Shown: positions 29,029 to 38,242 of the stretch, one piece after another
How the letters are laid out: the number at the start of each line of letters is the position of its first letter
Position numbering within the stretch: position 1 is the first letter of the stretch
Assembly (NCBI RefSeq): GCF_000420825.1
Contig: NZ_ATVR01000002.1
Location: 165,207-229,206, forward strand
Origin: Butyrivibrio sp. AE2015
GTDB lineage: Bacteria; Bacillota; Clostridia; Lachnospirales; Lachnospiraceae
DNA: 64,000 bases
Direction of reading: 5' to 3'
Notes under the pieces: generated by a model
Told to the model about the DNA's origin: nothing
The model's database searches: none
Seen by the model: only the letters and a program-made list of their open reading frames with translations
Program-made: the position numbers and the translations under genes

Positions 29029-30039
29029 TTACTCTACTTCAGAAAGCTTTACTGGTCTGTGTTCTTTTACTGAAAGGTTAGCTGCCATTGCCATAAGAAC
29101 AGGCTTAAGTCCGTCGTCGATACCAACTACAGTGTCTGTATCATTCTCTACAGCATCGATAAAGGCCTTGATCTCATCTGAATAAGCCTGCATGTATCTC
29201 TCAAGGAAGAAAAATAATGGCTTTTCACCTGTTACACCCTGTTCGTTTGAAAGAACTACATTAGACTGTGAATCATTGGCATTTGCGACCATTCCCTTTG
29301 AGCCAAATACTTCAGCTCTCTGGTCATATCCGTATACAGACTTTCTGCAGTTATCAATAACTACGAGAGCTCCGTTTTTCATCTTGATCGTGATAACAGC
29401 TGTATCTACATCGCCTGCTTTTCCAATTTCAGGGTCAACCAAAACTGCTGACTGCACGTAGATTTCTTCTGCATCACATCCGGCAAGGAATCTTGCCATG
29501 TCAAAATCGTGGATTGTCATGTCCATGAACATTCCGCCTGATACAGCAACATATGCAGGTGACGGTGGTTCAGGGTCTCTTGATGTGATCTTGATGATCT
29601 GAGGATCACCGACTTTGCCTGCTGCCACTGCTGCCTGAACGGCTTTGAAGTTATGATCAAATCTTCTGTTGAAGCCCACCTGATACTTAAGGTTCTTGCC
29701 CTTAAGTGCATCGATAACTTCATGGATCTTGTTTACGTCATGATCGATCGGTTTTTCGCAAAAGACATGCTTTCCTGCGTTAATTGCTTCGATAGAGATA
29801 GGAGCATGAGTATCTGTTGATGAGCAGATAAGTACTGCCTGGATCTCTGGGTCGTTTATGACTTCCTTATAGTCTTTTGTAACGTTCTGTATTCCCATTC
29901 CTTTTGCCCAAGCTGCAGTTTCGTCATTCATGAAGGGATCTGCGAGGGTCTTTATCTTTGCTCCCGGAACGTTATTTGTAATGCTCTGTACATGTACCTT
30001 TCCAATTCGGCCTGCGCCGATAATTCCAACTGTAACCAT
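29029..30039 (-). CDS. iolG: Inositol 2-dehydrogenase
   Basis: IolG oxidises myo-inositol to 2-keto-myo-inositol with NAD+. The 336-residue Gfo/Idh/MocA oxidoreductase has the Rossmann motif GIIGAGRIGKVHVQ at the N-terminus, the conserved CEKPIDHD segment with the catalytic lysine (about 96) and the Asp/His pair in MTIHDFDMARFL. ATG at 30039 follows AAGGGG. It lies between iolE and the dehydrogenase gene, as part of a linear inositol operon. Confidence 0.92.
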   Translation of the reverse strand: MVTVGIIGAGRIGKVHVQSITNNVPGAKIKTLADPFMNDETAAWAKGMGIQNVTKDYKEVINDPEIQAVLICSSTDTHAPISIEAINAGKHVFCEKPIDHDVNKIHEVIDALKGKNLKYQVGFNRRFDHNFKAVQAAVAAGKVGDPQIIKITSRDPEPPSPAYVAVSGGMFMDMTIHDFDMARFLAGCDAEEIYVQSAVLVDPEIGKAGDVDTAVITIKMKNGALVVIDNCRKSVYGYDQRAEVFGSKGMVANANDSQSNVVLSNEQGVTGEKPLFFFLERYMQAYSDEIKAFIDAVENDTDTVVGIDDGLKPVLMAMAANLSVKEHRPVKLSEVE

Positions 30040-30059
30040 TATTTTTCCCCTTTCAACTT

Positions 30060-30956
30060 TTAAAGTCCTGTCTTTTCTGAAATGTACTTTCTTGCTTTTA
30101 GTGCGTATTCGAATGGATTAGCTTTTGCTGGATCCTGCTCTGCTTCTACTACTACCCAGCCTTCGTAACCGGATTCTTCGAGTACTTTGAAGAGTGGTGC
30201 AAAGTTTACGTCGCCATCTCCAGGTACTGTGAAGACGCCTTCCCTAACGCCTTTTAAAAAGCTCCAGTTGTTTGCGCGTGCTTCTTCAACTTTTGCTTTA
30301 CGAATATCTTTTAGATGGACATGTTTAACTCGTTTCACATATTTTCTAAGAATTGGCTCAGGGTCGATGCCTGCAAATGAGAGGTGGCCTGAGTCGAAGA
30401 GGAGGTAGACGAGTTCAGGATCTACCATATCCATGAAACGGTCGATTTCTTCCTCAGTCTGGACTACTGTTCCCATATGATGGTGATATGTAAGTGTCAT
30501 GCCGTGATCTTTTGCGACTTTGCCAAGGCGGTTAAGTCCGTCGGTAAGTTTTACCCATTCATCATCGTTCATAACATACTTATCCACAAAAATAGGCTGA
30601 TCAAGTTTGCCCTGTGTGGAATAGCTCTGCTCAGATGCGCCGATAACCTTTGCCCCGAGAGTTTTCAAGAATTCAAGCTGTGCAATAAATTCTTTTTCCA
30701 CTTCTTCATATGGTTTTATTAAAAGAAATGATGAAAACCACTGGTTGCAAACCTGTATTCCCCTAAGATCCAGTGCTTTCTTTAATACTTCTGCATCCTT
30801 TGGATACTTACTTCCAACCTCACACCCTTTGAATCCGGCAAGGGCCATTTCTGAAATACACTGTTCAAAAGTATTCTCTTTTCCCAGATCAGGCATATCA
30901 TCGTTGGTCCAGCCAATTGGTGCTATCCCCAAAGAAACCTTGTTTTTATCTAACAT
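30060..30956 (-). CDS. iolE: Myo-inosose-2 dehydratase
   Basis: IolE dehydrates 2-keto-myo-inositol to 3D-(3,5/4)-trihydroxycyclohexane-1,2-dione. The TIM-barrel protein of 298 residues shows the family N-terminus (LGIAPIGWTNDDMPDLG), TYHHHMGTVVQ and LLFDSGHLSFAG, which carry the metal ligands, and HVHLKDIR. A more distant ATG at 31019 lies within iolB; ATG at 30956 follows GGAGAAGGG and gives the expected length. Confidence 0.95.
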   Translation of the reverse strand: MLDKNKVSLGIAPIGWTNDDMPDLGKENTFEQCISEMALAGFKGCEVGSKYPKDAEVLKKALDLRGIQVCNQWFSSFLLIKPYEEVEKEFIAQLEFLKTLGAKVIGASEQSYSTQGKLDQPIFVDKYVMNDDEWVKLTDGLNRLGKVAKDHGMTLTYHHHMGTVVQTEEEIDRFMDMVDPELVYLLFDSGHLSFAGIDPEPILRKYVKRVKHVHLKDIRKAKVEEARANNWSFLKGVREGVFTVPGDGDVNFAPLFKVLEESGYEGWVVVEAEQDPAKANPFEYALKARKYISEKTGL

Positions 30957-30978
30957 TTTCCCTTCTCCTTTAAGTTTT

Positions 30979-31758
30979 TTACCCCTTATAGTCATATAAC
31001 CAAACATACCGTTCATCATCTATTCTGTCTGTCCATGGATTGCCTGGCAGATGTCTTATCATCCAGCAGGTGTACATCTGAAATCCCGGTGCACAGGACT
31101 GCGGATGAACTTTGCCTCCGGGGATTGCTGAAAAGCTTCCGTCAACACTCTTAAACACCTCATCTCCCACGAAGCTTGCTCCGAACCCCTCCGGACGATC
31201 AAATAGGAAATAATATGTCTCAGGCTGTGGATGAGTGTGTGGAATGTAGCCTGACCAGTTGCCCGGATCATTTAACACTTCTCCCAGAACCATGTTTGAA
31301 TATGGCGCTGTCTCATAATCAAATGCAGTGCTTACTCTTCTCTTTGCCGTGCCCCCGAATTTGTCTTTGCAGGAATAGATCCAAGGTGTGTTCTCAGGAT
31401 CATAGAACTTTGCTTCGAATTCTCTTTCATTATCTGTGCACTGAATGAGAACCTCGGCGTCGCTTTCTGCCTCGATCACAACCTTTGTGTTCTTGCAAAC
31501 ATGGAGAGCATAGAGCCCATCTGTGAAAACGTCTTTTCTGTAGACTTCTTTTTCCTGCCCATTCCATGAGTACTTGAGCTTTCCTTTGAGCAAAAGAACT
31601 GCCATTTCCTCTTCAGGTTTTATCAGTTCTTTTACCTGCCCCTGTGACATGCGATAAACTCTGATATCCATAAGCATATCTTTGTAGTCGTTGTCATAGG
31701 TTGTAAGGATTTTCTCACCGTTTTCGTCAAACTCAGGATATCCAAAAACTTTTCCCAT
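30979..31758 (-). CDS. iolB: 5-deoxy-glucuronate isomerase
   Basis: IolB converts 5-deoxy-D-glucuronate to 5-keto-2-deoxygluconate. The 259-residue bicupin shows the metal-binding stretch IPHTHPQPETYYF and a later HPQSC.PGFQMYTCWMIRH region typical of the family. ATG at 31758 follows AAGGGG. It sits between iolD and iolE. Confidence 0.95.
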   Translation of the reverse strand: MGKVFGYPEFDENGEKILTTYDNDYKDMLMDIRVYRMSQGQVKELIKPEEEMAVLLLKGKLKYSWNGQEKEVYRKDVFTDGLYALHVCKNTKVVIEAESDAEVLIQCTDNEREFEAKFYDPENTPWIYSCKDKFGGTAKRRVSTAFDYETAPYSNMVLGEVLNDPGNWSGYIPHTHPQPETYYFLFDRPEGFGASFVGDEVFKSVDGSFSAIPGGKVHPQSCAPGFQMYTCWMIRHLPGNPWTDRIDDERYVWLYDYKG

Positions 31759-31804
31759 CTGTGTAACCCCTTCTTTCTAAACCCTTTACATATCTATGTT
31801 TTTC

Positions 31805-33736
31805 TTAATATTTTCTTGCTTCGCGTCTGCCTTCTTCGACTTCTTTTCTGCAGTCTCTAACGCTTTTACTCTCAGATACAGCTGCCAGTCCTACATCCCA
31901 CCAGGAATCATAGCCATCAGTCATAGTCTTAGGCATTACCTTAAGATCTATTAGTGTTGAAACTTTCTGTTTCCTGGAATCCTTGAGGGCTTCTTCCAGC
32001 TCTTCCACTGTTCTTACTGTGTAAGTCTTAAGTCCGTATCCTCTTCCGATCATTGCATAATCAATAGGAATAAGGTCTCCTGAGAGCTTTCCATTTTTGT
32101 CTCTATAGCGGAACTCTGTTGCAATAGATCCCATACCATGAGTCATCTCAAGGTTGTTTATACATCCAAAGCCGCAGTTATCAAATACAAGAATGTTTAT
32201 CTTGGCTTTTTCCTGCATTGCTGTCGCAATCTCGCTGTGGAGCATGAGGAAACTTCCGTCTCCCAGGAATGTGTAGACTTCCTTCTTAGGATCTGCGAGC
32301 CTTACACCGAGAGCTCCTGCAACTTCATATCCCATGCAGGAATATCCGTACTCTGCGTGATAGCCGCATCTTTCGTCCGTAGTCCACATTCTCTGAAGGT
32401 CACTTGGAAGTGAACCGCCGGCTGTCACTATAGTTGCGTTCTCATCTATGCATCTTCTGACTGTAGCAATTGCTGCAGTCTGAGTAAGAGTTGCCTTAGT
32501 AAGTTCATGGAACTCTGGAAGTGTTCTTGGATCGCGAGCCTCGATCATTGGCTTAAACTTAGGGCCTGTATAAACAATGCCGCCAAGTCGCTCCATCTCT
32601 TTGTCCCATTTAGCTTTTGCAGATTTTATCTCATCTTTATAGGCACTCTTATATTTGCTCTTTGAGAGTTCTTTTATCACCAAAAGAAGCGTCTCTTTCA
32701 AATCGCCAACTGCCTTTGTAGCATCCATCTTGTAAGCATCAAAGCGGTTTACATTTATGGTCACAACCTCAGCGCCCTGTTTAAACTGCCTCTTTGAACC
32801 TGTTGTAAAGTCTGAAAGCCTTGTTCCAAGCGCAATTATAAGATCAGCCTTCTTTGCAATCTGGTTAGCTGCTGAAGTTCCGGTTACCCCGATTCCTCCA
32901 AGACACATAGGATCAGATGATTTGCAGGCACTCTTTCCTGACTGAGTCTCTCCAAATGGAATGTTAAAAGAGTTGCAGAATTTCTCTATTGTTTCGCCGG
33001 CTTCAGAATACTTGGCTCCGCCGCCAACTACTACTAGTGGCTTCTTTGCCTTTTTTATCTTTTCAACAACATCAGCTATTTCCTCAGCTGCTGCCGCCTG
33101 ACGAACTATCCTGTGGACTCTCTTTTTAAAGAAGTACTCCGGATAATCGTAAGCTTCACCCTCTATATCCTGAGGAAGTGCAATGCAGACAGCGCCGGTC
33201 TGAGCCGGGTCTGTCAAAACTCTCATAGCGCTTATCATAGCTGTCATAAGCTGCTCAGGTCTGTTTATTCTGTCCCAGTACTTGCACACTGGCTTAAATG
33301 CATCGTTTGTTGTAACAGCAAGAGATGAATCAACTTCCAGCTGCTGCAGAACAGGATCAGGCTGCCTTGATGCAAAAGTATCCGCTGGAAAAACAAGAAG
33401 CGGAATATGATTAACAGTAGCATCAGCGCAGGCTGTGACCATATTTGCAGCTCCGGGGCCAACGCTTGAAGAACATGCGATAATCTTTCTTCGATTGTGC
33501 TGTTTTGCAAATGCGCAGGCTGTGTGGCACATTCCCTGCTCATTTCTCCCCTGAAATACTTTTAACTTACCCGGATTCTGATCAAGGGCTTCCCCAAGCC
33601 CTACCGCGATTCCGTGGCCGAATATTGTGAAAATACCTTCTACAAACTTTGTCTCTTTTCCATCAAAAGAAACGTACTGCTGGTCAAGGAATCTCACCAG
33701 CGCCTGTGCTGTCGTCAGCTTAACTGTTTTCTCCAT
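31805..33736 (-). CDS. iolD: 3D-(3,5/4)-trihydroxycyclohexane-1,2-dione hydrolase
   Basis: IolD is the thiamine-diphosphate enzyme that opens the inositol ring, yielding 5-deoxy-glucuronate. The 643-residue protein has the three-domain ThDP layout: an N-terminal pyrimidine-binding domain with the conserved glutamate in [15 protein letters not shown], a central domain ([13 protein letters not shown]), and the C-terminal diphosphate site beginning FLGDGSFLM and ending near [16 protein letters not shown] at 33736 follows GGAG. It is the first gene of the iol operon, preceded by a conserved leader hairpin and TTGCAT box. Confidence 0.96.
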   Translation of the reverse strand: MEKTVKLTTAQALVRFLDQQYVSFDGKETKFVEGIFTIFGHGIAVGLGEALDQNPGKLKVFQGRNEQGMCHTACAFAKQHNRRKIIACSSSVGPGAANMVTACADATVNHIPLLVFPADTFASRQPDPVLQQLEVDSSLAVTTNDAFKPVCKYWDRINRPEQLMTAMISAMRVLTDPAQTGAVCIALPQDIEGEAYDYPEYFFKKRVHRIVRQAAAAEEIADVVEKIKKAKKPLVVVGGGAKYSEAGETIEKFCNSFNIPFGETQSGKSACKSSDPMCLGGIGVTGTSAANQIAKKADLIIALGTRLSDFTTGSKRQFKQGAEVVTINVNRFDAYKMDATKAVGDLKETLLLVIKELSKSKYKSAYKDEIKSAKAKWDKEMERLGGIVYTGPKFKPMIEARDPRTLPEFHELTKATLTQTAAIATVRRCIDENATIVTAGGSLPSDLQRMWTTDERCGYHAEYGYSCMGYEVAGALGVRLADPKKEVYTFLGDGSFLMLHSEIATAMQEKAKINILVFDNCGFGCINNLEMTHGMGSIATEFRYRDKNGKLSGDLIPIDYAMIGRGYGLKTYTVRTVEELEEALKDSRKQKVSTLIDLKVMPKTMTDGYDSWWDVGLAAVSESKSVRDCRKEVEEGRREARKY

Positions 33737-33784
33737 AACCTTCTCCTATAAAAAAAGCTATACCCATGTTTTTGCTCAAAAAAA

Positions 33785-33890
33785 TATGATATAGAGCAAA
33801 ATTTATCTCCATATCATACATTTTATTTTTATTTTATAGCATTATCTACGCGGTTTTTATGCTTGCAAGGATAAAACATTGCATTTTTTA
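33785..33890 (-). promoter_or_regulatory. Conserved leader element, copy 1 (iolD), with TTGCAT box copy 3
   Basis: Reading upstream from iolD this holds a 12-pair hairpin (33785-33796 with 33807-33818, one G-T pair) followed by a T-run, then 21 bp on a block (33839-33861) that is identical over 23 bp to 43233-43255, then 11 bp on TAAAACATTGCATTTTTTA (33872-33890). The identical block contains GTAGATAAT, a possible -10 box. The whole layout recurs at 43178-43284 with the same spacings. Either a promoter with a regulated leader or an attenuator would fit. Confidence 0.65.
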
Positions 33891-33903
33891 TCTTTTAAGT
33901 ATA

Positions 33904-35172
33904 TCATAACAAATTCAATTCCACCCTCCTCAAAATTTCTGGAAGTATCTTAACAGAATTCACTTTATATCTTTCTCGTAAGGTATCCAGAAGTTCTTTC
34001 TTAGTGATTTCTGGCAATTCAATCGTACTACAGAATATACACAAGGCAGAATCTGCCACCTGCTTACTAAAAGGGCTCATCTGCATCAAAAGGCTGTCAA
34101 TCAAAAGAGATATTCCTGAGAAAACATCTGTCCCATAAGAAGTAAATGATATCTGCTGAAGTGAGTAGAATGGCTCTATTTCTGAATAATCAAGCCCCGC
34201 TGTATATAGATCCTGTAAATAACTGTTCGCTGTTTCTATCATATTTCTGCTAATGTCAGACATCCTGACCCAAAAGCCTTCATCATCACACTTTCTTGCG
34301 GATACAGTCATCGGAAGGCTTGTTGCCCCTCTCGTAATAAAAAGATTTATTGTATATTTGTCAGTCCCTACAACATGGGAACTAATTGATTCCGGAAAAA
34401 CATATACTTCCTGATTAGTCCTCTTTAATGGTTCTCTTTTGGCAACTCCATTTTTATTGTTCTCATGGAAAGAAACAATTACCTCTTCTCCCTTAGTCGC
34501 ATCAAGTTTAATATATACAGAAATCCGATAGTACTCATCGAGTACACAAATTGCATTATCAAATTTCTCCTGTGTTTTAATCTCTTTTATCATAAAAGGC
34601 TGAATATGTTCCAGATACTTCTTGATGTAATCCAATTTATCAACACCAATAAAGTCAAAGTACTTGAAAAGATGCCTATTAAGACCAGAAGCATGCTCTG
34701 ACTCATCCAGTTTTATTCTGTCCAGCCTTGAAAGCCTGCGAAGCCTCTTACACAGAGTTTTCTTGTTTGCTAATTCATCATCTTGTTTTTCCTGAGGTTT
34801 ACTCTCTTGTTCTATCTGAACTGTTTCGCTATTTATTTTCATCAATTCCAGCGCATATGAGTAAATCCTCCTCTTTTGCCCATCATCTGCGCTCCTAAAC
34901 AATTCGATTAAATTCTTCTCATCATTGCTTAATGAAAAAGAATAGTCTATGCTCTCTTTTAAATTGCTTGAATCTGCACCATCATCTAATAATTCATCTA
35001 GTGACACTCCCAGCACATTGCAAATAACCGGAAGTTTCGCTGCAGATGGATTAAAGCCTTTTCTCTTCCAATCGCTGATTGTGCTCTCTGCTATTCCTGT
35101 TTTCATCGAAAACTCTTTTTGCGTGATTCCCCGCTGCTTAAGAATTTCAAAAATCTTGCTTCCTATCTGCAT
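33904..35172 (-). CDS. XRE-family transcriptional regulator
   Basis: The 422-residue protein has a Cro/CI-type helix-turn-helix at residues 4-66 (TQKEFSMKTGIAESTISDWKRKG), then a charged linker and a long C-terminal part of about 300 residues that I do not recognise. It is not the DeoR-type IolR of Bacillus. It sits between iolC and the iolD operon, and its stop is 13 bp from the TTGCAT box, so control of the inositol genes is possible but unproven. ATG at 35172 follows GGAGG. A large palindrome overlaps its promoter. Confidence 0.85.
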   Translation of the reverse strand: MQIGSKIFEILKQRGITQKEFSMKTGIAESTISDWKRKGFNPSAAKLPVICNVLGVSLDELLDDGADSSNLKESIDYSFSLSNDEKNLIELFRSADDGQKRRIYSYALELMKINSETVQIEQESKPQEKQDDELANKKTLCKRLRRLSRLDRIKLDESEHASGLNRHLFKYFDFIGVDKLDYIKKYLEHIQPFMIKEIKTQEKFDNAICVLDEYYRISVYIKLDATKGEEVIVSFHENNKNGVAKREPLKRTNQEVYVFPESISSHVVGTDKYTINLFITRGATSLPMTVSARKCDDEGFWVRMSDISRNMIETANSYLQDLYTAGLDYSEIEPFYSLQQISFTSYGTDVFSGISLLIDSLLMQMSPFSKQVADSALCIFCSTIELPEITKKELLDTLRERYKVNSVKILPEILRRVELNLL

Positions 35173-35192
35173 AAAACCTCCATAAAAACTAA

Positions 35193-35259
35193 AAGAGCTA
35201 CAATTCGATTAGTCGAATTCGTCTAATCGAATTGTAGCTCTTACAATCTCATGAGTCAA
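35193..35259 (-). promoter_or_regulatory. Promoter and 50-bp palindromic operator of the XRE gene
   Basis: On the minus strand TTGACT (35254-35259), a 17-bp spacer and TACAAT (35231-35236) make a near-consensus promoter. A perfect 20-bp inverted repeat, arms 35193-35212 and 35223-35242 around a 10-bp centre, covers the -10 and the start. Its middle holds two overlapping shorter sites of the form TTCGA-N4-TCGAA. This is the layout of an autorepressed XRE gene. The gap beyond (35260-35461) shows only AT-rich DNA with several TTGCATT words and no gene. Confidence 0.75.
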
Positions 35260-35461
35260 GCACCACCTCACGATGGTCACCGATTTTAATATAATAGAAA
35301 ATGTTCTTGCATTATGTTTTGCCTATATCTGAATTCTTTCTATCAGTTGTGTTTTTCGAATCACCAAAACAAAATATTGTAGTTCGCATTTATAAAAGAT
35401 ATGTAAACTTGCATTTTATAGCTATTTTAGAAAGTTTCCTTGCATTTTCAGGTCTTTATTT

Positions 35462-36478
35462 TCATCCTCTAGCGATCATCTCGCCGTACTCTGCTTTTTC
35501 TTCCTCAATAAACTTTCTGACTTCATCGGTTGTTGGTAATTCCTCTGAGCAGGAGTGGCTCTTTACCATCATGGAAGCTTCTGCGCTGCCAAACTCAAGG
35601 CAGTCGATCATTTCCCAGCCTGAGAAGATTCCGTATAGGAAAGCTGATGCGTAGCCATCGCCGCCTCCAAAGCCCTTCAGTGCTTTTACAGGGAATGGCT
35701 TTATTGAATACTTCTCGCCATCCTTTGTATAAGCAGTTGAGCCTTCTTTGCCATGCTTAATAAGAACAATCTTGGCGTTCTCATTAAACCATGCATTGGC
35801 GCTCTGCTCATCATTTCTTCCGGGCTCAATGAGCTTTTCTGTAAGGTCAAACTCTTCTCTTGATCCCATGATGATATCAGCTTCTTTTGCTACGGTTGCG
35901 TAGTAAATTGAGATTTCATCATCGTTTTTCCAATTGTATGCCCTGTAGTCTATATCGAAGATTACTCTTGTGCCATTCTTTTTCGCAAGCATCACTGCCT
36001 TTAAAGCAGCCTCTCTCGATGGACTTGCAGCAAGCGCTGTTCCCGATATCAAAAGAGCTTTACTATTAGCAATATACTCTTCATCAATATCCTCAACAGA
36101 AAGCTGAAGATCTGCTATCTCATTTCTGTACATGAGGATGCTGCTCTCTGTAGGTGAAAGGATTTCTGTAAAGGTAAGACCGAGTTTCTCACCATTTGTA
36201 CATCTTGTAATGTGAGAGGTATCAATTCCCTCTTTTTCCATAAAGTGAATAACAAAATCTCCGAACTGGTCATCAGATACCTTGGCAAAAAAGCCTGCTT
36301 TAAGGCCATGTCTTGTCACTCCGATAGATGTGTTGGCAGGAGATCCGCCCAGGTACTTTTTAAAAGTAGTACACTCTTCAAGTGGATGAAAATAATCTAC
36401 AGGATTAAAGTCTATAGCTATTCTCCCCAAGAAAACTATGTCCATTTTTCTATTCTGATCAAACTCTACATACCTCAT
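35462..36478 (-). CDS. iolC: 5-dehydro-2-deoxygluconokinase
   Basis: IolC phosphorylates 5-keto-2-deoxygluconate made by IolB. The 338-residue PfkB-family kinase follows the Bacillus IolC sequence closely at the N-terminus (GRIAIDFNPVDY, KYLGGSPANTSIG, FTEILSPTESSILMYR). The catalytic anion-hole motif reads FGGGDGYASAFLYG, with the catalytic aspartate kept. It is not next to iolD: it ends a different operon (GH105-ROK-lyase-like-iolC, 33-bp gap). A 2-keto-3-deoxygluconate kinase role was considered, but the match to IolC is stronger. Confidence 0.9.
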   Translation of the reverse strand: MRYVEFDQNRKMDIVFLGRIAIDFNPVDYFHPLEECTTFKKYLGGSPANTSIGVTRHGLKAGFFAKVSDDQFGDFVIHFMEKEGIDTSHITRCTNGEKLGLTFTEILSPTESSILMYRNEIADLQLSVEDIDEEYIANSKALLISGTALAASPSREAALKAVMLAKKNGTRVIFDIDYRAYNWKNDDEISIYYATVAKEADIIMGSREEFDLTEKLIEPGRNDEQSANAWFNENAKIVLIKHGKEGSTAYTKDGEKYSIKPFPVKALKGFGGGDGYASAFLYGIFSGWEMIDCLEFGSAEASMMVKSHSCSEELPTTDEVRKFIEEEKAEYGEMIARG

Positions 36479-36511
36479 CTTAATACCCTCTAATTTTTAA
36501 CAAAGATTTTC

Positions 36512-38176
36512 TTAGAACTGGCTCCTCTTATTCCTTACAGTAATTGTATGGTCAAATCCTGTGTAATCTGTGAAGTAGATTGTTGATGCACCTGCGTTTC
36601 TAAGCTCGGAATCCTCTTTACCCTCCATAAATCTGTGTGCGCCAAAGGCAGGTCCCACAATAAGAGTATCCTTGTGATTAGAAAGCTCGACGTAATCATC
36701 TTTTACAGTAAGTGCTTCATTTCCTGTGAGATGGGTTGCGAGATGCCCATTTTCAAGGAATGTTGCCCCTGTAAATGAGAGCTCGATTCTCCAAGGCGCA
36801 CCTTCTACGCCGCTTGTCTTAACACGTACATCGATTCCGTCTTTGTCTTTTGACTCTGTAACCCAAACGTCGATGTCCATGTCAGGACCCATTTTCTTGT
36901 CTCTCTTGGAATTATCCATCTCCCACCAGTCGCTGGTAGCAGGTCTTTTCTCATCTGTCCAGGGAAGGTAATACCAGCCATGCATTGTCTGATGCAGGTG
37001 AACACCGCCCTCTATCTCTTCCATTGTTTCAGCCTTGAAAGCTCTGTGCTCACAGAAGCTTCCTGCGACCTTCATCTCCATCTTTATAGATCCATTATGG
37101 AAATAAAGGAAGTTGGACTTGCCGCTCATAGCTGTGTATGTATATCTTCCGGACTTATTTCTGGAAATTCCTGAATTCTTATAGAAAACATGGTAGTCAG
37201 GATTGCCATAAAGTCCCTCATGCTCTATTGTTCTCCACTCCGGATACCACATGAAGTAAATGAGGCTGTCCGGAGCAAGCATATTTTTCTTTTGGCAAAT
37301 ATCGATGATAGTGTTGCACATTTCATAGAACTCAGGGATGTTGTGTCGCTGTCCCATGAGCATGTATTCGGTGTAGTAATCTGTCGGATATGAAAGTCTG
37401 TCTTTATCAAATCTTGTAGAATTAGCAGTGTAAACAGATCCGTCAGGCTCCCAGTAATGAAGCATCATGTGAAGGTTTCTCACAGCATACTCTTCATACT
37501 TCTTATCACCTGTTGCCTCTGCTAAAGTGATCATGGCATCGTTGTTGACACGGTTGTAGTTACCTGCTGACTTCTCAGCAAATTCGCCATCTTCGTTGCA
37601 GTCGATACCTTCAGCAAGATATTCATTTGCACGCTTTACCATGTCATCATTATTGTAGATCTTTGCACACTCCATAAGGGTTGATGCGATTGCCCATCTG
37701 TGGTTAGGTGTGTGGAAGCCGCCTGTCACGATGCCCTTTGCAGCCTTCTCGATAATTGCGCTTATTGTATCGAAGATTTCCTGTTCTTCTTTTGTCTTCT
37801 TATCACCTACAACATCCCTCAGGTAAAAGAAAAATGGCATAAGCTTCTTTATAGAAAAAGCTGTATCAGGTGCAGAGTTGAAATTACATGTAACATAGTC
37901 ATAAAGACCTGTATCATGCTGCATTTTTTTAGCAAAGCCAAGTCCCAACCTGATTCTGTTTAAAAGAGCTTCATCCCTGTATAAAGAGCTGTCACTGTTA
38001 CAATAAAGAGCGATCATGGATGCTGTTCTGTAAATTGTGTATTTGGCATCCAGGATATGATTGTCATCCAAAAAAGCTCCTACATTAGGGTTCTTCTCAT
38101 CCATGATCTGCTGGCGCATTGACTCATAAACCAGCTCCTCTGTATCCTTTAAAATTATCTGATAGTGTTTTTCCAT
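36512..38176 (-). CDS. Probable (alpha/alpha)-toroid polysaccharide lyase-like protein
   Basis: I do not recognise this 554-residue protein with certainty. The first 330 residues look all-helical and include GGFHTPNHRWAIASTLM (about 155-171), with an Asn-His-Arg-Trp motif, and GNYNRVNNDAM, where a tyrosine could act as base. The remaining third looks like a beta sandwich. This layout, and NHRW in particular, recalls heparinase II/III-like and related polysaccharide lyases. No signal peptide is present, so oligosaccharides inside the cell would be the substrate. The adjacent GH105 enzyme, which acts on unsaturated lyase products, supports the idea. A good RBS (GGAGG) precedes ATG. Confidence 0.55.
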   Translation of the reverse strand: MEKHYQIILKDTEELVYESMRQQIMDEKNPNVGAFLDDNHILDAKYTIYRTASMIALYCNSDSSLYRDEALLNRIRLGLGFAKKMQHDTGLYDYVTCNFNSAPDTAFSIKKLMPFFFYLRDVVGDKKTKEEQEIFDTISAIIEKAAKGIVTGGFHTPNHRWAIASTLMECAKIYNNDDMVKRANEYLAEGIDCNEDGEFAEKSAGNYNRVNNDAMITLAEATGDKKYEEYAVRNLHMMLHYWEPDGSVYTANSTRFDKDRLSYPTDYYTEYMLMGQRHNIPEFYEMCNTIIDICQKKNMLAPDSLIYFMWYPEWRTIEHEGLYGNPDYHVFYKNSGISRNKSGRYTYTAMSGKSNFLYFHNGSIKMEMKVAGSFCEHRAFKAETMEEIEGGVHLHQTMHGWYYLPWTDEKRPATSDWWEMDNSKRDKKMGPDMDIDVWVTESKDKDGIDVRVKTSGVEGAPWRIELSFTGATFLENGHLATHLTGNEALTVKDDYVELSNHKDTLIVGPAFGAHRFMEGKEDSELRNAGASTIYFTDYTGFDHTITVRNKRSQF

Positions 38177-38242
38177 AATATGCCTCCAACTGCAAATTAT
38201 TCATATCTTATGTAAGCATCTTTAAGTACATGCTTTAGTAGT

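Noticed and set aside
35301..35654. Open frame on the plus strand over the start of the iolC end
   Set aside because: It overlaps a conserved kinase gene antisense, has no ribosome binding site and no recognisable product.
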